From contig JNDT01002051.1 of NCBI GenBank assembly GCA_000697055.1, positions 19,735 to 83,734 of the forward strand: a DNA stretch of 64,000 bases. The letters are read 5' to 3'. The DNA comes from Saksenaea vasiformis B4078. Taxonomy: Eukaryota; Mucoromycota; Mucoromycetes; Mucorales; Saksenaeaceae. A program made the position numbers and the translations under genes. This document shows, in pieces, positions 12,457-25,258 of this stretch (positions within the stretch are counted from its first letter, which is position 1; each line of letters opens with the position of its first letter). The notes beneath the pieces were generated by a model. That model did no database searches, was not told where the DNA came from, and worked only from the letters and a program-made list of their open reading frames with translations.

Positions 12457-15400
12457 TCCAGTTGGGGAAAATTGAAAAAGTGCTTCTGATCTTTGTACAT
12501 AACCCTTCTTTTCCTTTTACCGATACCAAGAACCTCGCGCATCCTCTCCTTTGTCCTTCGTTTTGTTGTTGTTATTGTTGTTGTTTTTTTTCCCTTTCCG
12601 ATTTTCACATTAACGATCGAACCTTTCTCAATTCGCTGGTCAAAATAAAATAGTTCTCTTTATTCATAACGCACATTTGAAAATTTTGAAACAATGCTGC
12701 TTCCTGTATAAGAATAGAGTCCATTGATCTTCTTAATTCCCACCAAGTAGCAATGCATCATACCTAGTCCAGAAGAAATGACACAACCGCTTTATCAAAG
12801 TTCGCAACCCTCATTTGGCTTATACTTCCTACACTCCTCGGGATGTAATGATGAAGCCTTCAAGCCATAGCGAAGCAATTGATATTCACATTATGCAGCA
12901 CGAATATGCATCAAGCATTATGAAAACATCATGAGTTAATTAGTAGAAGGAATGATCGTAGACGCATCTTCACCGAGGAAGACAGAACGATAGTCATTGA
13001 TTTTATTAGTGCTAATCCCTCTGCTGTTGTCGCTGAAGAGACTGAATATCTAATGCAGCAGTTCGGGGGGGGAGTCAAATTTACACATTACTGTTTACAA
13101 CTTACACATGAGAACAGAATGTAATATTTCTCTGAAACAAGAGAAGATGGGGTAGCGATATCGCTGAATTCACAAGTTAATACAAGCAGACATGGATTCT
13201 TGACAGCCAGTGTATCTCCTGACACGCAAACGTTTTATGCAACGTACTTCTTAGGAACCGCATTAGGCTCCTTGACTCAGACATCCAAGAACTCGTTTAG
13301 ATTAGCGTAGAGCGGATATGCACTTGTATAACATATGCCGCCAAGAGCACTGTTGTGCTAATCCCTTCAATTCCGTGGTACAACCAAGCAAGAAGACCGT
13401 GTGACTAATCTAGGGTTGTGCGGGCATACTAACGGCTGCTTGTGCACCCATTTTCCTTTTCCATGTATCATTGTGGGATTCATGAGAAGCGCGACTCTGG
13501 AGACTACATATCTGCTCTACTTCTAGAGGCATAGAAAAAACTCACCCAGACTTCTCGACGGATGGCTTGTAAAGAGCCAAAGACAATTCAAGGTAAATTT
13601 TTACTACCACCAGATATGGGTTAGCGGCAGCAGTACTGAGGAGCAAGCTGCTTAGAGTCAATCCAGGAACGGGATCCTCAGGTTTGGACATGTCTACCAT
13701 CTCAGATTCTGCCGTATATGCCGCCTCAGATTCCGCTACGCAGTGTCCAAAGCAATGACAGCGCTTCATATATACTAACAGTAAGTCGTATACTTCAAGG
13801 TATAACGCTACCAATACCATATACCGTTACATATCCATTAAAATCGAAGTACGAGCTTCACGGTAGACAGGTCAGCGATAGCACACTAAAGGTAGTCTTG
13901 AGGTAAGTTTTTTGGCTTCCCTATTTAAAATTCACCTTATGCACAGGAAACATCCATCGGCAACAAAAGACATCGTTCTGATCCGGTATGGATATATGGG
14001 TAGTAGTGCCGTTTCAAGCTTATCTTTGATAAGGTGGATAGATTGTTAGCGATGGGAATGTACAATAAGGGTACGTCTGAGCTGACTGCGTAATGCCGAC
14101 GGATTGGAACACAGCAGCGGTGCCTGAAAACGCTGAGGCTCTGAGAGATGTTTATTTTCTGTTGACACCACGCCGACTTGCACGGAGGAATGGTGATTTC
14201 TGCTTGGAGAAGTATATATTTTTACATCAAATCAAATGTGCACTGACCATACACACAGATAGTCATGTCTTTTGATCCATTGTTATGACTCTTGGTCGTT
14301 AACCAATGAAGCTGACCCACTCAGTGAAGCCATTAACTCCATCTCCCGCCCCCGCCGAAATGGTACGGGTATGCACCCACTGATACGTGGGACAATCTTC
14401 GGGATAAAAAAATGCTAGCAAAGTGTTATTCCATTCACTAACCATGATTGAAATTTTTTGCTGCTCTATCTACACTTCGCATCCATCGCGAGGTGGGGTT
14501 GATACGGATAGTGCATGAAGTCCTTGCCAACTTATGTATTAATGGCCGCGTATCTACCGTGTCTTGTCTGTGATAGAAGTTAGGTAACGTTGGGTGATTC
14601 TTGCGCAAGAGATATGTGTAAGCAGGCATGGGAAAATGTTGTCCTAATTTAACCCATTTGACAGGAGACTTCCCAAACGAGCGATGGTCAGTTTTCGATG
14701 CATCAGATTGACAAATCTATAATCAGTATTTACGTGATATTGCCCACAATTCTGTATGAACCATAAGTCTGTATCGTGCATTGTCTATAAAGGTTTGAGC
14801 TGACAAGATGCTACGTATTGCTGCAATGTGCTACTGCATGCTATCAGGGCGGCAAAGCGTGCTGTGGCGGTTGACTTCAATTTTAAGATGGTCGTTACGG
14901 CAACTGAGGTCATGAGCGACATAAGCTCGATCATATCAAAACTGCATTTGGATGCTGCTCGACGATCAAGGCTCTTCTGCACAATCGTTCCTATTGTGAT
15001 TTGTCTCTTTCTGAAACTGTCTTGTCCCTCTCTATGTGCTCTTAAATACGAACTAAGAGACTTTTGCAATAGCCAAGTCAAAATCCGTTCCGAAACACGG
15101 TTGTGGCATTTAACAGAGGCAGCTCTAATAGCAATGACTCTGACAGGACTTAGCCACCGCCTCTAATTGTGCCTATGAAGATATTCTGCACGGATATGTT
15201 CTACACGAAACCCGCTCCCGAGGTTATCATCGTCAGTGATGATGACGATAATGTCGCCTCGTTTATATCTGATCATGAAGATGTCACGAAGGATCTTGAG
15301 TGGAGGTTGCAAGAAAATCGCCGTGCAAAACGAGCACTGGAGATGGAATATCTTTCCACACAATACGAAAATGCTATATCCGGCAGACAATACTGTGTGT

Positions 15401-16426
15401 TTCAGGAAAGCCGGGCCGCTGGAAGAGATGAGGATTATGTGGGTGCAATTCTCAGGTTCAAACGAAGACTACTAATTTCTAGAGGATTTTTAGACTGTAA
15501 CACCTATACACGATATTTATAGACTTAATGATTACAATGAAGAATGACTATGACTTCGTATGGCAAGCCGGAAAGAAACCTGTATTCCGCGATCCCAGCC
15601 AGTTACACTCAATTGCTCGAAACTTTGCCCCTTCTTTGTTACAAGTCATGACCCCTCGTCTCAACCGTTAGTATAAGATGGATCAGCTCTGCGCTACATT
15701 TTCTCGCCAGTTTTCTATTACTGATCGTTTATCAGTTTCTATCCTCTCCATTGACTCATCATCAGAAACTACAGCCTGCCACCACCCTACTCTGACTCTG
15801 TTTTTGGAAAATTCCTAACCAGCCTCGGTCTCGCGCGCTATAAAATCGGATTCTGCGGCCTTTTAGCGCGAAAATTTGCCCACTGCCACGAAGGTAACCT
15901 CTGTCTCTTCTCGCCATTCAGTTCAATTTCGATGCTAAAGGGATATAGCCTATTTCTTAAGGCAGCGTTCTCGGAAAGCGTCGGTATGACTCATCATATG
16001 GATCCCACCCTTCAGCATCATGTTCATACATCATACTTTCCAACGATCCTTTTACTACCTTTAATTTCCATCCGCCTTCCCAGAAGTTTATGCCAGTCTG
16101 GCATCCTTCTTATCCTTTGGCATGTCCACCGAGATTGTGGTACCTCACATAATATTCAGCACATCAGTCGGATACCATCTCCTAGATTTCATCCTTTGTA
16201 GGTGAACGCACTCTTACGTTACCTGATTTTTTTCCCCCATTTTTTCCCTCCACCAGTTCTTTGCTTCAGAATAGACGATTTCAATAAAAATTTCACGTCG
16301 AAACGTTAAATGTCACATGAAAATGGACATGTGATGATTTGGTGCAACGTTATAAGTTATAGAGAAACACAAATTTATATTTGCCCTGGATCTACGTACA
16401 ACGATTTCTTTTCTCCTTCATCTACA
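12457..16426. other. Mostly unassigned 4-kb spacer with weak exon-like fragments
   Basis: No complete gene recognised. At 13718-13780 a frame (MPPQIPLRSVQ...) ends at a good GTAAGT donor; two further pieces at 13871-13902 and 13948-13989 would continue it in frame as KVVLR and HPSATKDIVLIR, each bordered by AG and GT. A further open frame at 14093-14275 begins MPTDWNTAAVPENAEAL. These may be parts of one spliced gene, but I cannot join them to a convincing end. Opposing minus-strand frames (13542-13820, 14785-15081) are equally open. The last 900 bases are the promoter region of the lipase gene. Confidence 0.3.
15169..15522 (+). CDS. Hypothetical small protein with SUMO-interaction-like motif
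   Basis: An open frame of 117 aa. Its only notable feature is EVIIVSDDDDN near residue 20: a hydrophobic VIIV core followed by Ser and four Asp, the textbook form of a SUMO-interacting motif. A charged, probably helical segment follows (DLEWRLQENRRAKRALEMEY). I do not recognise the protein. It may be an exon of a larger spliced gene, or chance. The opposite strand is also open over 15163-15390. Confidence 0.25.
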   Translation: MPMKIFCTDMFYTKPAPEVIIVSDDDDNVASFISDHEDVTKDLEWRLQENRRAKRALEMEYLSTQYENAISGRQYCVFQESRAAGRDEDYVGAILRFKRRLLISRGFLDCNTYTRYL

Positions 16427-19400
16427 ATGCCGACATCAACAGAGCTTGTGAATTATCACAACGCATCCAGCTATCAACACGCGCCAACGTTACTTCCAGG
16501 AAATATCGCAAATATCATAACAGCTGTCTCCTTGGCAGCTCAACTGTCATTAAGATGCTCCTCGCTCTTGGTTGAAGCACTGTTGGAAACGGCAAAATAT
16601 AGTACTTCCTTTTCACTTGGATTATCTCGTCAAGCATTGATCAATGCGCTCTCAACAGCAAAAAAAATGCATCTTTTGAAGGACTCTCAACCTTCTGTCG
16701 AGAACGGCGACACGTAAGCGCTCAAAGATAGCAAAATGCCCTTATCTGACAGATTATTTTAGTGATCACATCTTTCTAAGTATACTTGACAGATACACTA
16801 GCCTCGGAATATACTTTGTCCATCATACGTTTACACTAGCAGAGCTGCTTGCATTATCCGGGCTATCATTTGCATCCCAAACTGTTAAATCCGGTTTTGT
16901 GGTAAGAAGCAAAACTTTGTGCAACGTGACACCCGTTAACAATCGAATTTTTAGGCAGCAGAGGAGTCTGTTCGTATGATCGATGGTATTTTTGGATCGA
17001 ATGAAACATCGCGCGCGATCGCGTCTATTGTTACTCTCGTGCAGCGCGAAATGATGCACGACCCTGATTTTGAACTGGCCAAGGGCGGAAAAATTGCTAT
17101 CCTGTCTGCCTTAACCAAAGCGATGACAACATTTGCTATATTACAAAGTATAACGCACAAACGGACCATGCAGCATATCAAAATGACTACCATGTGGAAG
17201 GGACTGGTAGTAGTAGAAAAAATGAGCGAAGACGTAGTTCGGACCTCATCGCCGGAAAATGATCACAACAATATCATCCATGAGCTAGAAGAAATACTCG
17301 TGGGTGAAGATGTCGATGAACTAAACAATGAAGAAGATAAAGCAAGTATCTCTTGTGAAGGATCCCAAGAGCATTGTGACATGTACGAAATTACGACAAC
17401 CACAAGACGTATCACTACGAAGACAACGAGGATACGTCCAATGCTACTTACGGAAGATAACCAACATCAGCCTAAAGCAAAATATATTATCGAGAAATCA
17501 GAAGAGGAAGACAAAGAATCCTTTTTCGCTATGGTAGATCAAGAGGAAAATGAACAAGGAAAGCCACCAGCGCCCGGCGCGTGGATTGAACACCCTGTAG
17601 AATCTGATCGAGTTGACCTGACTTCAGCAATAACCACGCAGTATCCACCGTCTAACGAGACAAAAAAGAAAAGCCAGAAACGATTGAAGATTATGCTTTC
17701 CGCAATATCAAAGAAACTCTCTCGAAAGAAAGTAACGCGCCAAGAGAAATATGGGTATGTTGAGGACGAAGATGAGGCAGCAAATGAGAACGAAAAGCAC
17801 ACGGTGACCACACCTCCAGTGTCTGCTGTCACAAGCACATCGGAAACTTTCTGTTCGACGTCTGCACAGTACCAGAAGAATAGCGAACCTTTGCCGCCAG
17901 CACCTTCTGGGTTAACAACATCTGATGAGTCAGAAACGCAATCGCAAAGGAGAATGAAACGGAGGACTTCATGGGGCCGGCTCAAACTAAAGGGAGTTGG
18001 CCGAAAGAAAAGCTTTAGCAACCTGTTTCAAAAAGGGGCAGAAGTGCTTCAACGGAAGAAAAGGCAATCTCATCCGCCTCCACTCCCTTTCAATTTCCTA
18101 AACACGGCGCATGAGGAAGTATCTCGACTGTCTAAGAGTCGTTCGAATTCTGTCACTAGTATAGATTCTATACGAACTCTGACTACCACGAGGTACATAA
18201 CAGCGACACCGACACCTACACAGTCTCACCAATTGCTTGTTCGTTCACCCTCAGTTCCATCTCGCGGCAAGAAACAGCAGTCATCTCTCCTTGACACAGA
18301 ACCAAATCCTTGCAATTTCCCACGGAATCACATCGTTCAGAACATCTCCCATTTCATGCGATACGCTAGTGCAGCATATGGAGAGTCATTTATGCGGATC
18401 CTCGGTATTGGTGAGATTCCTAGCGTACTCCCATCATCTGATCATTCCAATCATCATGCGTTTGCGCATCATACTGGTGTCTCCACGCAAGACATTCTGT
18501 TATCGAGTTACACGGACGAACATGTACCTTCTACACCACAATTGCATGCTTTGGTGCATTATGTAACTGTAGATCACGCGGCAAAGGCAATTGTCTTGAC
18601 GTGCCGTGGCACATTGGGTCTGAATGACGTACTCACCGATTTGACGTGTGCTTACACCGAATTTATTCTGCCTGCGAACCAGAAAACGTATCAGGCGCAT
18701 GGTGGCATGTTTGAGGCAGCACAATTGCTTGCCAGACAGAAGGGCAAAGTTTTCCAAACAGTCTGCCAAGGTCTGGAAGATTACCCTAGCTACGGGCTTG
18801 TATTGTGCGGCCATTCATTAGGTGCTGGTGTTGCTAGTCTCCTGACTGTTTTATGGAGCGAAGAGCGACACAAATTTCTGCAATCTTCTGCATCTGATAT
18901 CTGGGAAGCTGGTTCTGTGGCGCGGGACCCTGTCCCTTTTGTCATCTCACGGCAATCAGGTCTTCCGCCAGGACGACCCATACATTGTTACACGTATGGA
19001 CCCCCGTGCGTTATGTCCTTTGAACTGAGCGAGTATTGTCGAGGCTTGGTGACTAGCGTTGTGCATGGCTTTGACATTGTGAGTAGTCTCAGTCTGGGTC
19101 TACTTAAAGACTTTAAGAATGTTGCGGTAAGCTTGCACGAAGAAAGCAAGGTTGCCGATGATATTTTGAGCCGCATTTTTGAAAGACGGTACCAAGCACA
19201 AACCACTGAAGAAAGTAACTTGGATGATGACGAAGAACAGTGGTTCTGGGCGCTCATCAAGACCATGCGAGCGGATATGCGTACGGACAAATTATATCCT
19301 CCCAGTACCGTGTACCTCATTGAATCGATCCCGCAGCTGGTGCAGCATAACGATTCACCAATCCACAGCTATCAAACGGAAGCACGTCGATCCCGGCACA

Positions 19401-19561
19401 AGCAGGCGTATATGGTCGTTCTGAATCGATGTGATGACGTGCAAGGAAGGTTCTCAGAAATTATATTTTCGCGCACCATGTTTATAGATCATGCACCCAA
19501 CATGTATGAGAAGGTTATTCACCAACTCTGCAGAGGAATTTTTGGACGACAAGCTGCATAA
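16427..19561 (+). CDS. Class 3 lipase, diacylglycerol-lipase-like
   Basis: Three exons (16427-16713, 16763-16901, 16955-19561) join to about 1010 aa. An ATG at 16310 is also in frame, but the 16427 start gives the tidier N-terminus. The N-terminal ~180 aa contain hydrophobic helices, followed by a long acidic/basic low-complexity region (about 180-440) and then the alpha/beta hydrolase domain. The nucleophile elbow is GHSLGAG; candidates for the other triad residues are the Asp in HGFDIVSSLSLG and the His in FIDHAPNMYE. TCRGT and HGGMFEAA are typical class 3 lipase blocks. Family members hydrolyse diacylglycerol at sn-1 on membranes. Substrate here is inferred. Motif order and length fit fungal sn-1-specific DAG lipases. 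Confidence 0.85.
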
Positions 19562-20080
19562 GCGTACCGATTGTCCTGATAGAGCAAATATGTACTTTTT
19601 CTTTGACTGTACATCAAAGAAAAACTATCACTGGCATAAAGCTATTCCTTTACCTAAGTTATACTGTTTGCGCATCTCCTCCCGCATAGACCAGTACCCG
19701 AATTAAGATAATATTCAACTTAATTTACGTATCCACGCAGGGAAACGTAGGCCAACCTGCGGTGCCGGCTGGGTATGTAGGTGAAACGCCCACATGGCGA
19801 GTCGAGCAAGTCTCGTGAATCGTATCAAGGAGAACTGTTCGGATCCTGGTAAATTGAAGCCCAGAGTTTCGAAAGTATAATATGACAACCTTCAGCTAAT
19901 GATTCAGAAATAGGAACTAGACGAGGAGTCCTGAAGGTTCAGCAAACTTTCCCCCGAAAGCCCCTTCCCGCCCATCCAGGGAGCAGACGGTAGTCTGTTG
20001 AACTCCTTGGCTGTGACTTATCTTCGTTGTCATTGTTTGCTAACCCCGACTACTGTTTCTTTTCTTCATCCCGCTCTTCA
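19562..20080. other. Spacer between lipase and Mo25 genes
   Basis: No coding feature. It serves as the lipase 3' region and the Mo25 promoter; a pyrimidine-rich stretch immediately precedes the Mo25 ATG. Confidence 0.5.
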
Positions 20081-21519
20081 ATGAACTTTAACATCTTCAA
20101 AACAAAGCAGAAGACACCTCATGACATTGTGAAACATGTGAAGGACTCCATCCAGCGATTGGACGGTTCTGACAAGCGAAAGGTAGGCTGCAATGACAAG
20201 AGATTCCACTTCTTTCAAGACCTAAAAAGACGAGGGTTTATGCGTTGACAGGCTACAGAGGATGTTTCAAAGTACCTGCTGTCTATGAAAAACATACTGT
20301 ATGGGGAAGATGGTAAAAGAGAAGAAAAATTTCTGTGGCACCTTCCGTCCCCATTTCTAATGGACAATTTCTATTACAGACACCGAGCCCAGCCCAGATC
20401 AAGTGGCACAACTAGCACAAGAGGTTTATAATAACGACATCCTGCAATTACTTGTAGATCATATTCAGAAATTTGAGTTTGAGGCAAAGTCTGGTTTGAG
20501 TCTTCCTAAGCTTATCAAACAAACAGGCCAAGAAGGATGTCGCACAGATCTTTAACAATTTGCTCCGACGCCAAATTGGATCCAGATGGCCAACTGTTGA
20601 ATATCTATGCACTCGGGAGGATATACTGTTTGCACTCCTCAAAGGGTAAAGTTTGCATCATGAGAAACAGTATGACATGACAAAGAATCGCCATCACAGA
20701 TATGAACAACCGGAGGTGGCGCTGCACTGTGGTCTGATTCTTCGTGAATGTTTCCGCCATGAGTCTTTAGCCAAAGTAGTGCTATATTCTCCCCGGTTTT
20801 ACCTATTTTTTGATTACGTGGAAATGAGCACTTTTGATATTGCATCCGACGCCTTTGCGTCGTTCAAGGAAATCATGACCAAGCATAAACAGATGGTATC
20901 GGAATTTTTGGACGTGCATTACGATGAGGTAAAGGAAAGATTCAAATACTGTGATCTGTGTGTTGATGGATTGAAGTATTCAGTTTTTTGAGCATTACAA
21001 GCAATTGCTGACTTCATCAAACTACGTGACAAAACGACAATCGTTGAAGGTACTCAATTCAGGCACATATACGTATAGGATCTTGATTGTACGTAAATTA
21101 CAGCTGCTCGGGGAGATACTGTTGGACCGATCGAATTTCAACGTTATGACTCGATATATTAGCAATGCAGATAATCTCAAATTGATGATGAATCTATTGC
21201 GTGATCGTAGTCGGAACATCCAATTTGAAGCATTTCATGTGTTTAAAGTAAGAAGCGATGGAGGGGTAAGCATCAGATGTAAGATTAATACTGTGGGTTA
21301 GGTTTTTGTTGCCAATCCAAAAAAGACGAGGCCAGTGTTGGATATTCTTCTCAAAAACCAAGAGAAATTGTTGTCATTTTTAACCAACTTCCATAATGAT
21401 AGACAAGGTACTCTCTGCAAGAAAAGGGATTGATTCTTAACTTCTACCTAGATGACGAACAGTTCAGCGATGAAAAGGCTTTTTTGTTAAAACAGATCCA
21501 GGAACTGCGAGACCAATAA
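20081..21519 (+). CDS. HYM1: Mo25/CAB39 family scaffold protein (Hym1)
   Basis: Nine exons join in frame from [17 protein letters not shown] to [10 protein letters not shown], about the family length of 330-340 aa. Family blocks in order: [104 protein letters not shown] and ANPKK. Mo25 folds as helical repeats and, in fungi (Hym1/Pmo25), scaffolds GCK kinases of the RAM/MOR network controlling polarity and cell separation. The third intron (20484-20526) appears to use a GC donor. The function is inferred from strong family similarity. Confidence 0.95.
20484..20526 (+). other. Probable GC-AG intron in the Mo25 gene
   Basis: Between GAG (codon for the last Glu of KFEFE) and GCC AAG AAG GAT, the only in-frame removal that restores the conserved KKDVAQIF block begins GCAAAG and ends ACAG (43 nt). 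GT donors nearby give a frameshift. GCAAAGT is close to the GC-AG donor consensus GCAAGT. Confidence 0.6.
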
Positions 21520-21659
21520 ATACGAGTTAAAAAGATAGATCAACGCTACAGTTGTTTTAATTCAAGAACAATGATAGATTCTAGGAATCACTTGTCTTAA
21601 CTTCATGCTTTACCCGTGGAGAGCATAAATATCAATTTCTACTGTAGGAAATTTATGTT

Positions 21660-22595
21660 ATGAATAGAACAATTTACCAATGGAGGTCTGTAAAATGCAC
21701 CCCAAGTATGGCTAAAACAGCTCGCGGGATTACAAATATCCGATGCGGACTCACCGCTGTTCATGACACGACATTCCCGCAATTATTCGTGATCAATCCT
21801 ATGAGCAGAGAACAACCTGAGTTATTGACACCACCCGAGCAATTTGGAATCGTAGAACCTGGGATCTACCGTTCTGATATGCTACAACCACTTCATTTCA
21901 CCTTTATAAAACAATTTAAATTCAAAACGGTGGTTATGCTCAGTCCCGAGATGCCTAATCGAGTTACCTCTAATCTGTTTGAAGAAGGCGGTATCAACCT
22001 TGTAAAGTACACAAGAATATCTGTGATTGTACTAAACGAATAAGGCCAGGTTCATCTTGGCATGGCCACATGGAAACCCACGCAACCATCAACCTGGCGA
22101 CCCGTCGCGGAGGAGCTCATTAAGGAAGGCCTGGAGTTAATACTGAATGTCGACACGCATCCTGTTTTGATTATGTGCACGTAAGCATATGAAATTATTC
22201 AAGAAAAGCACTTGTCTAATTCACGTTGGTTCCAGCTCAGGTATCCATGAAACCGGCACCTTGGTTGGTTGTCTGCGAAAGCTAGAAAGATGGAATTTTA
22301 GTTCCATCATCACAGAGGTCTTTTTTTCTCAAAAACGAAGGAAACAGAATTAATGAATATGGATTAGTATCGTGCATATGCAGGAACCAAAGCAAGATAC
22401 GTCAACGAACAGTTCATCGAGTTATTTGATCTGGATCTCGTCACTCTACCATTAAATATACCCTCTTGGTTAGTTGACCAACAAAAAATGCTGGTAAGTA
22501 TGAAGAAAAGAAGAAGCATTGCATTAATTACGAAATAGGCTGAGGAGGAAGAAGAGGAAGAGAAGGAGGCTCGTTTTCAGCATAGTTATAGATGA
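21660..22595 (+). CDS. OCA1: Oca1-like protein, dual-specificity phosphatase fold
   Basis: Five exons. The first starts MNRTIYQWRS; an in-frame ATG at 21708 (MAKTARG) is an alternative. Family signature: PPEQFGIVEPGIYRSDML, FKFKTVVMLSPE, then HLGMATWKP, VLIMCTSGIHETGTLVGCL, KLERWNFSSIITEYRAYAG and EQFIELFDLD, ending in a Glu-rich tail. This is the Siw14/Oca family of fungal atypical phosphatases; Siw14 cleaves inositol pyrophosphates, and Oca1 acts in oxidant-induced cell-cycle arrest. The active-site loop, split by an intron after MC-AC, reads C-T-S-G-I-H-E: the catalytic Cys is present but the CX5R Arg is Glu. Catalysis by the usual mechanism is therefore doubtful. Confidence 0.8.
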
Positions 22596-23766
22596 AGATA
22601 ACAGGCCTTCATCTAGGCCTCTGTAAATACTGTATTTCTTTGCACGTAAATAGATATATTTGGATTTTTTAACGTATCAGCTGGATTATAGTGGGTGGTC
22701 CTTACTTGCACGTCTTCTTCAACTTTCTCGGTTCGGGATGACGCTGAGATTCTTCTATCCCAGCATCCATTTAAGCCTCTCATATTTGTAGACTATAGTG
22801 GCATACTAGACTAAAGTAACTCGACGGTTGTCGTAATTAGGATCTTGGATTGATTTCCTAGAAGATCTTCTCGCGAAAATTCAGACATATATGAAGTAGT
22901 TTTTGACGCCTATCGTAACACGGATCTTTCGGCGATCCATATTACACAACGTGTCTCGAGTGACAAGTTAGTTCTTGGCATCTACTGTAGCATAAGGAAA
23001 GAAACTAAAAGAACAATCCTCTAAATTAGTTGACTCGGAAAGCGTTCAAAATCGTCTCCTGCAGACAGAACATACAAGCATGCTTGCCATGTCCCTGCTT
23101 GATACCTATCATCACGGCCTACGGCAATTTTAGGACAACATTAGTGTAAGTCTTGTATGATAGTTTGAAACCAAGCCGTCTAAATAACTTTACAGCGTTT
23201 TAGGCGATGCCCTGCTGTAGACAGGCCATCATGGGCCGCTGGTCCTGTGCGACGACCACAATTTCCACGTTAAATCGCATTTTGCCTAATTATGGGGTCT
23301 CTCCGCAAAAGGACGTTCATATATAAGATGAGACACGAGATCTTGAGACCTTTGCGTTCTGACGCTCACCTTTCTGACCCGCATTCTAGAGTAAAATATT
23401 TCCGCCGCATGCCTTCTTGCATCTACGACCCTTTAAGTAGATATCTATGCTGGCCTTACGCCATAACGCCATGTAATACGAATTGAGATTACCTTGATTT
23501 AGGATTGGGATGCATCAGAAAACGAAGAGAGTTTAGTGAAAGAATTTTACCTCATGGTTCCCACGATGGCATCGCCCATATGATATAAAGGCTGCATACG
23601 TGTAGTAACACAGACATCCTGGTTTGACTGAAGGAATGACAAATAAACAGTGTAGATCAAGCAAATCCGTGCTTCCCTCATTGATGTTGCGTCATTGCTT
23701 ATTTATTCAAGTGTGTAATCTACATGTACTATTGTCATTTGATCCTGCGCTAATTCCTGGTTTACG
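22596..23766. other. Spacer between convergent OCA1 and ODC genes
   Basis: About 1.2 kb between convergent genes. No coding region, RNA gene or clear repeat recognised. Confidence 0.5.
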
Positions 23767-25258
23767 TCAAAATGTTGCAGCAATCTCGGAAGTGTCTACA
23801 TATATTTTCTTTGGAGTTCTGAATCCGTTAAATCCCGAGGCCAAGGAATTGGTGTATGCACCCATATTTCTCCAGACCAGCCAGTCGTTAACATCCATAA
23901 CCGGAAGCGGCGCAGTTCTACTGATGCAGTCATCGGAATCACAAGTGGGTCCCCATATGATTGATGGATATACAGGACCATCATGCGCCTTCTTATAGCA
24001 ATACACACCGTCTTTTACAAGTACTGAAAAATGGTAATGGTTATTCACAGGGCTGTCTGTGCTCTTTTCTTTACCTTCGGGGTCATCAACAGGAATGACA
24101 TGGATACCTCTGAAAGAACCATGGACACCATCGCCCATAAAGTCTACGATGATTTTAATATACTCAGCCTTGTTAAATTTCAATGTGCTTACAGGAATAT
24201 TTGTTTTGGGTTGCATCAATCGTCTTTCGGCCGATAATATTGAGACATAGAGTCTGAGAGGAGGCAACGTAGAACCGGCCGGGTTCGGCAATAATCTCTA
24301 CATCAGGTGGAAACATTTTATCTAATGCGGGAGCGAGAACGGCGGCTGTTTTCTCAAAGCTGGTTTTAACCTTTAGATCCTTGGTTGGGAATCCTCCACC
24401 AACGTCCAAGAGCGAGAGTTTCATTCCCAGCGTTTCGGCAATGTCAAAGACTTCTCTAGCACGTTCTACTGCATCCACAAATGCATACTCGTCAGTGCAC
24501 CCTGTGCCTACATGGAAGCTAGCAAAGGAAAAAAAAACTGAATATCGCTTATTTTACATAAATTCTGTTACCTGACTCCGATAACGTTTAATTCAAGAGC
24601 TTTCGCTGTTTGAAGCATATCCCTGCACTCTGAGATGCGCGCTCCAAATTTCAAGCCTAAAGCGTGTAGAGACCGCGAATCATCGGCAAGGATACGCAGT
24701 ATCAGCTTAGCCTTGGGACAATACTTTTTGACCTTATACAGCTCCTCAACGCAATCAAATGTCATCTTGTAGATACCGTTAGCTGCAGCATACTCGAGAA
24801 AAGCAGGCTCCTTGCAAGTGTTGGCGTATATAATGCTCTCTGGTGTCGCCCCACACTCTAGTGCTTGTTCTAGTTCTGACAGACTGGCACAATCGAAGCC
24901 AGCTCCCAGTTCTACTAACTGTCGAACGATGTATGGGTCGGGATTGCTCTTGATGGCTAAAGAAATTTCGTTTCATCAGAGAAGAAACTTAGTCATTCGT
25001 TCAGCATTTACCAAAGTACGGTTTGACGCGTGGCAAGGCGTCTCTCCATTGGCAGTGCTGGCGGTAAACTGCACCAAGGTCAACGACAAAGAAAGCACCT
25101 TGCGGACCATCCGTGGATTTCAGTTTGTTTTCAATGGCTTCCTCAACAGAGCACGTCAAGATCTTGCCACACGAAGAAGACTTAGGACAAGGAGGGGCAG
25201 TTGCTCTTATAGAATGTCTAGGTGCTTGTATAGTAAACGTCTCGGTTTCGATAAGCAT
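23767..25258 (-). CDS. Ornithine decarboxylase, tandem copy A
   Basis: ODC converts ornithine to putrescine with PLP, the first step of polyamine synthesis, as a cytosolic dimer. Six exons start at 25258 ([10 protein letters not shown]). Key blocks: [16 protein letters not shown] with the PLP-binding Lys, [65 protein letters not shown] and WGPTCDSDD with the catalytic Cys, then NMGAYT and FNGF. Introns fall inside the Ala codon before the PLP Lys block, after NVIGVR, inside a Tyr codon before FMGDG, and after DDPEG. Compared with the usual YYVNDGVYGS, this copy has FMGDGVHGS. All catalytic residues I can check are kept, so it is probably active. Confidence 0.9.
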
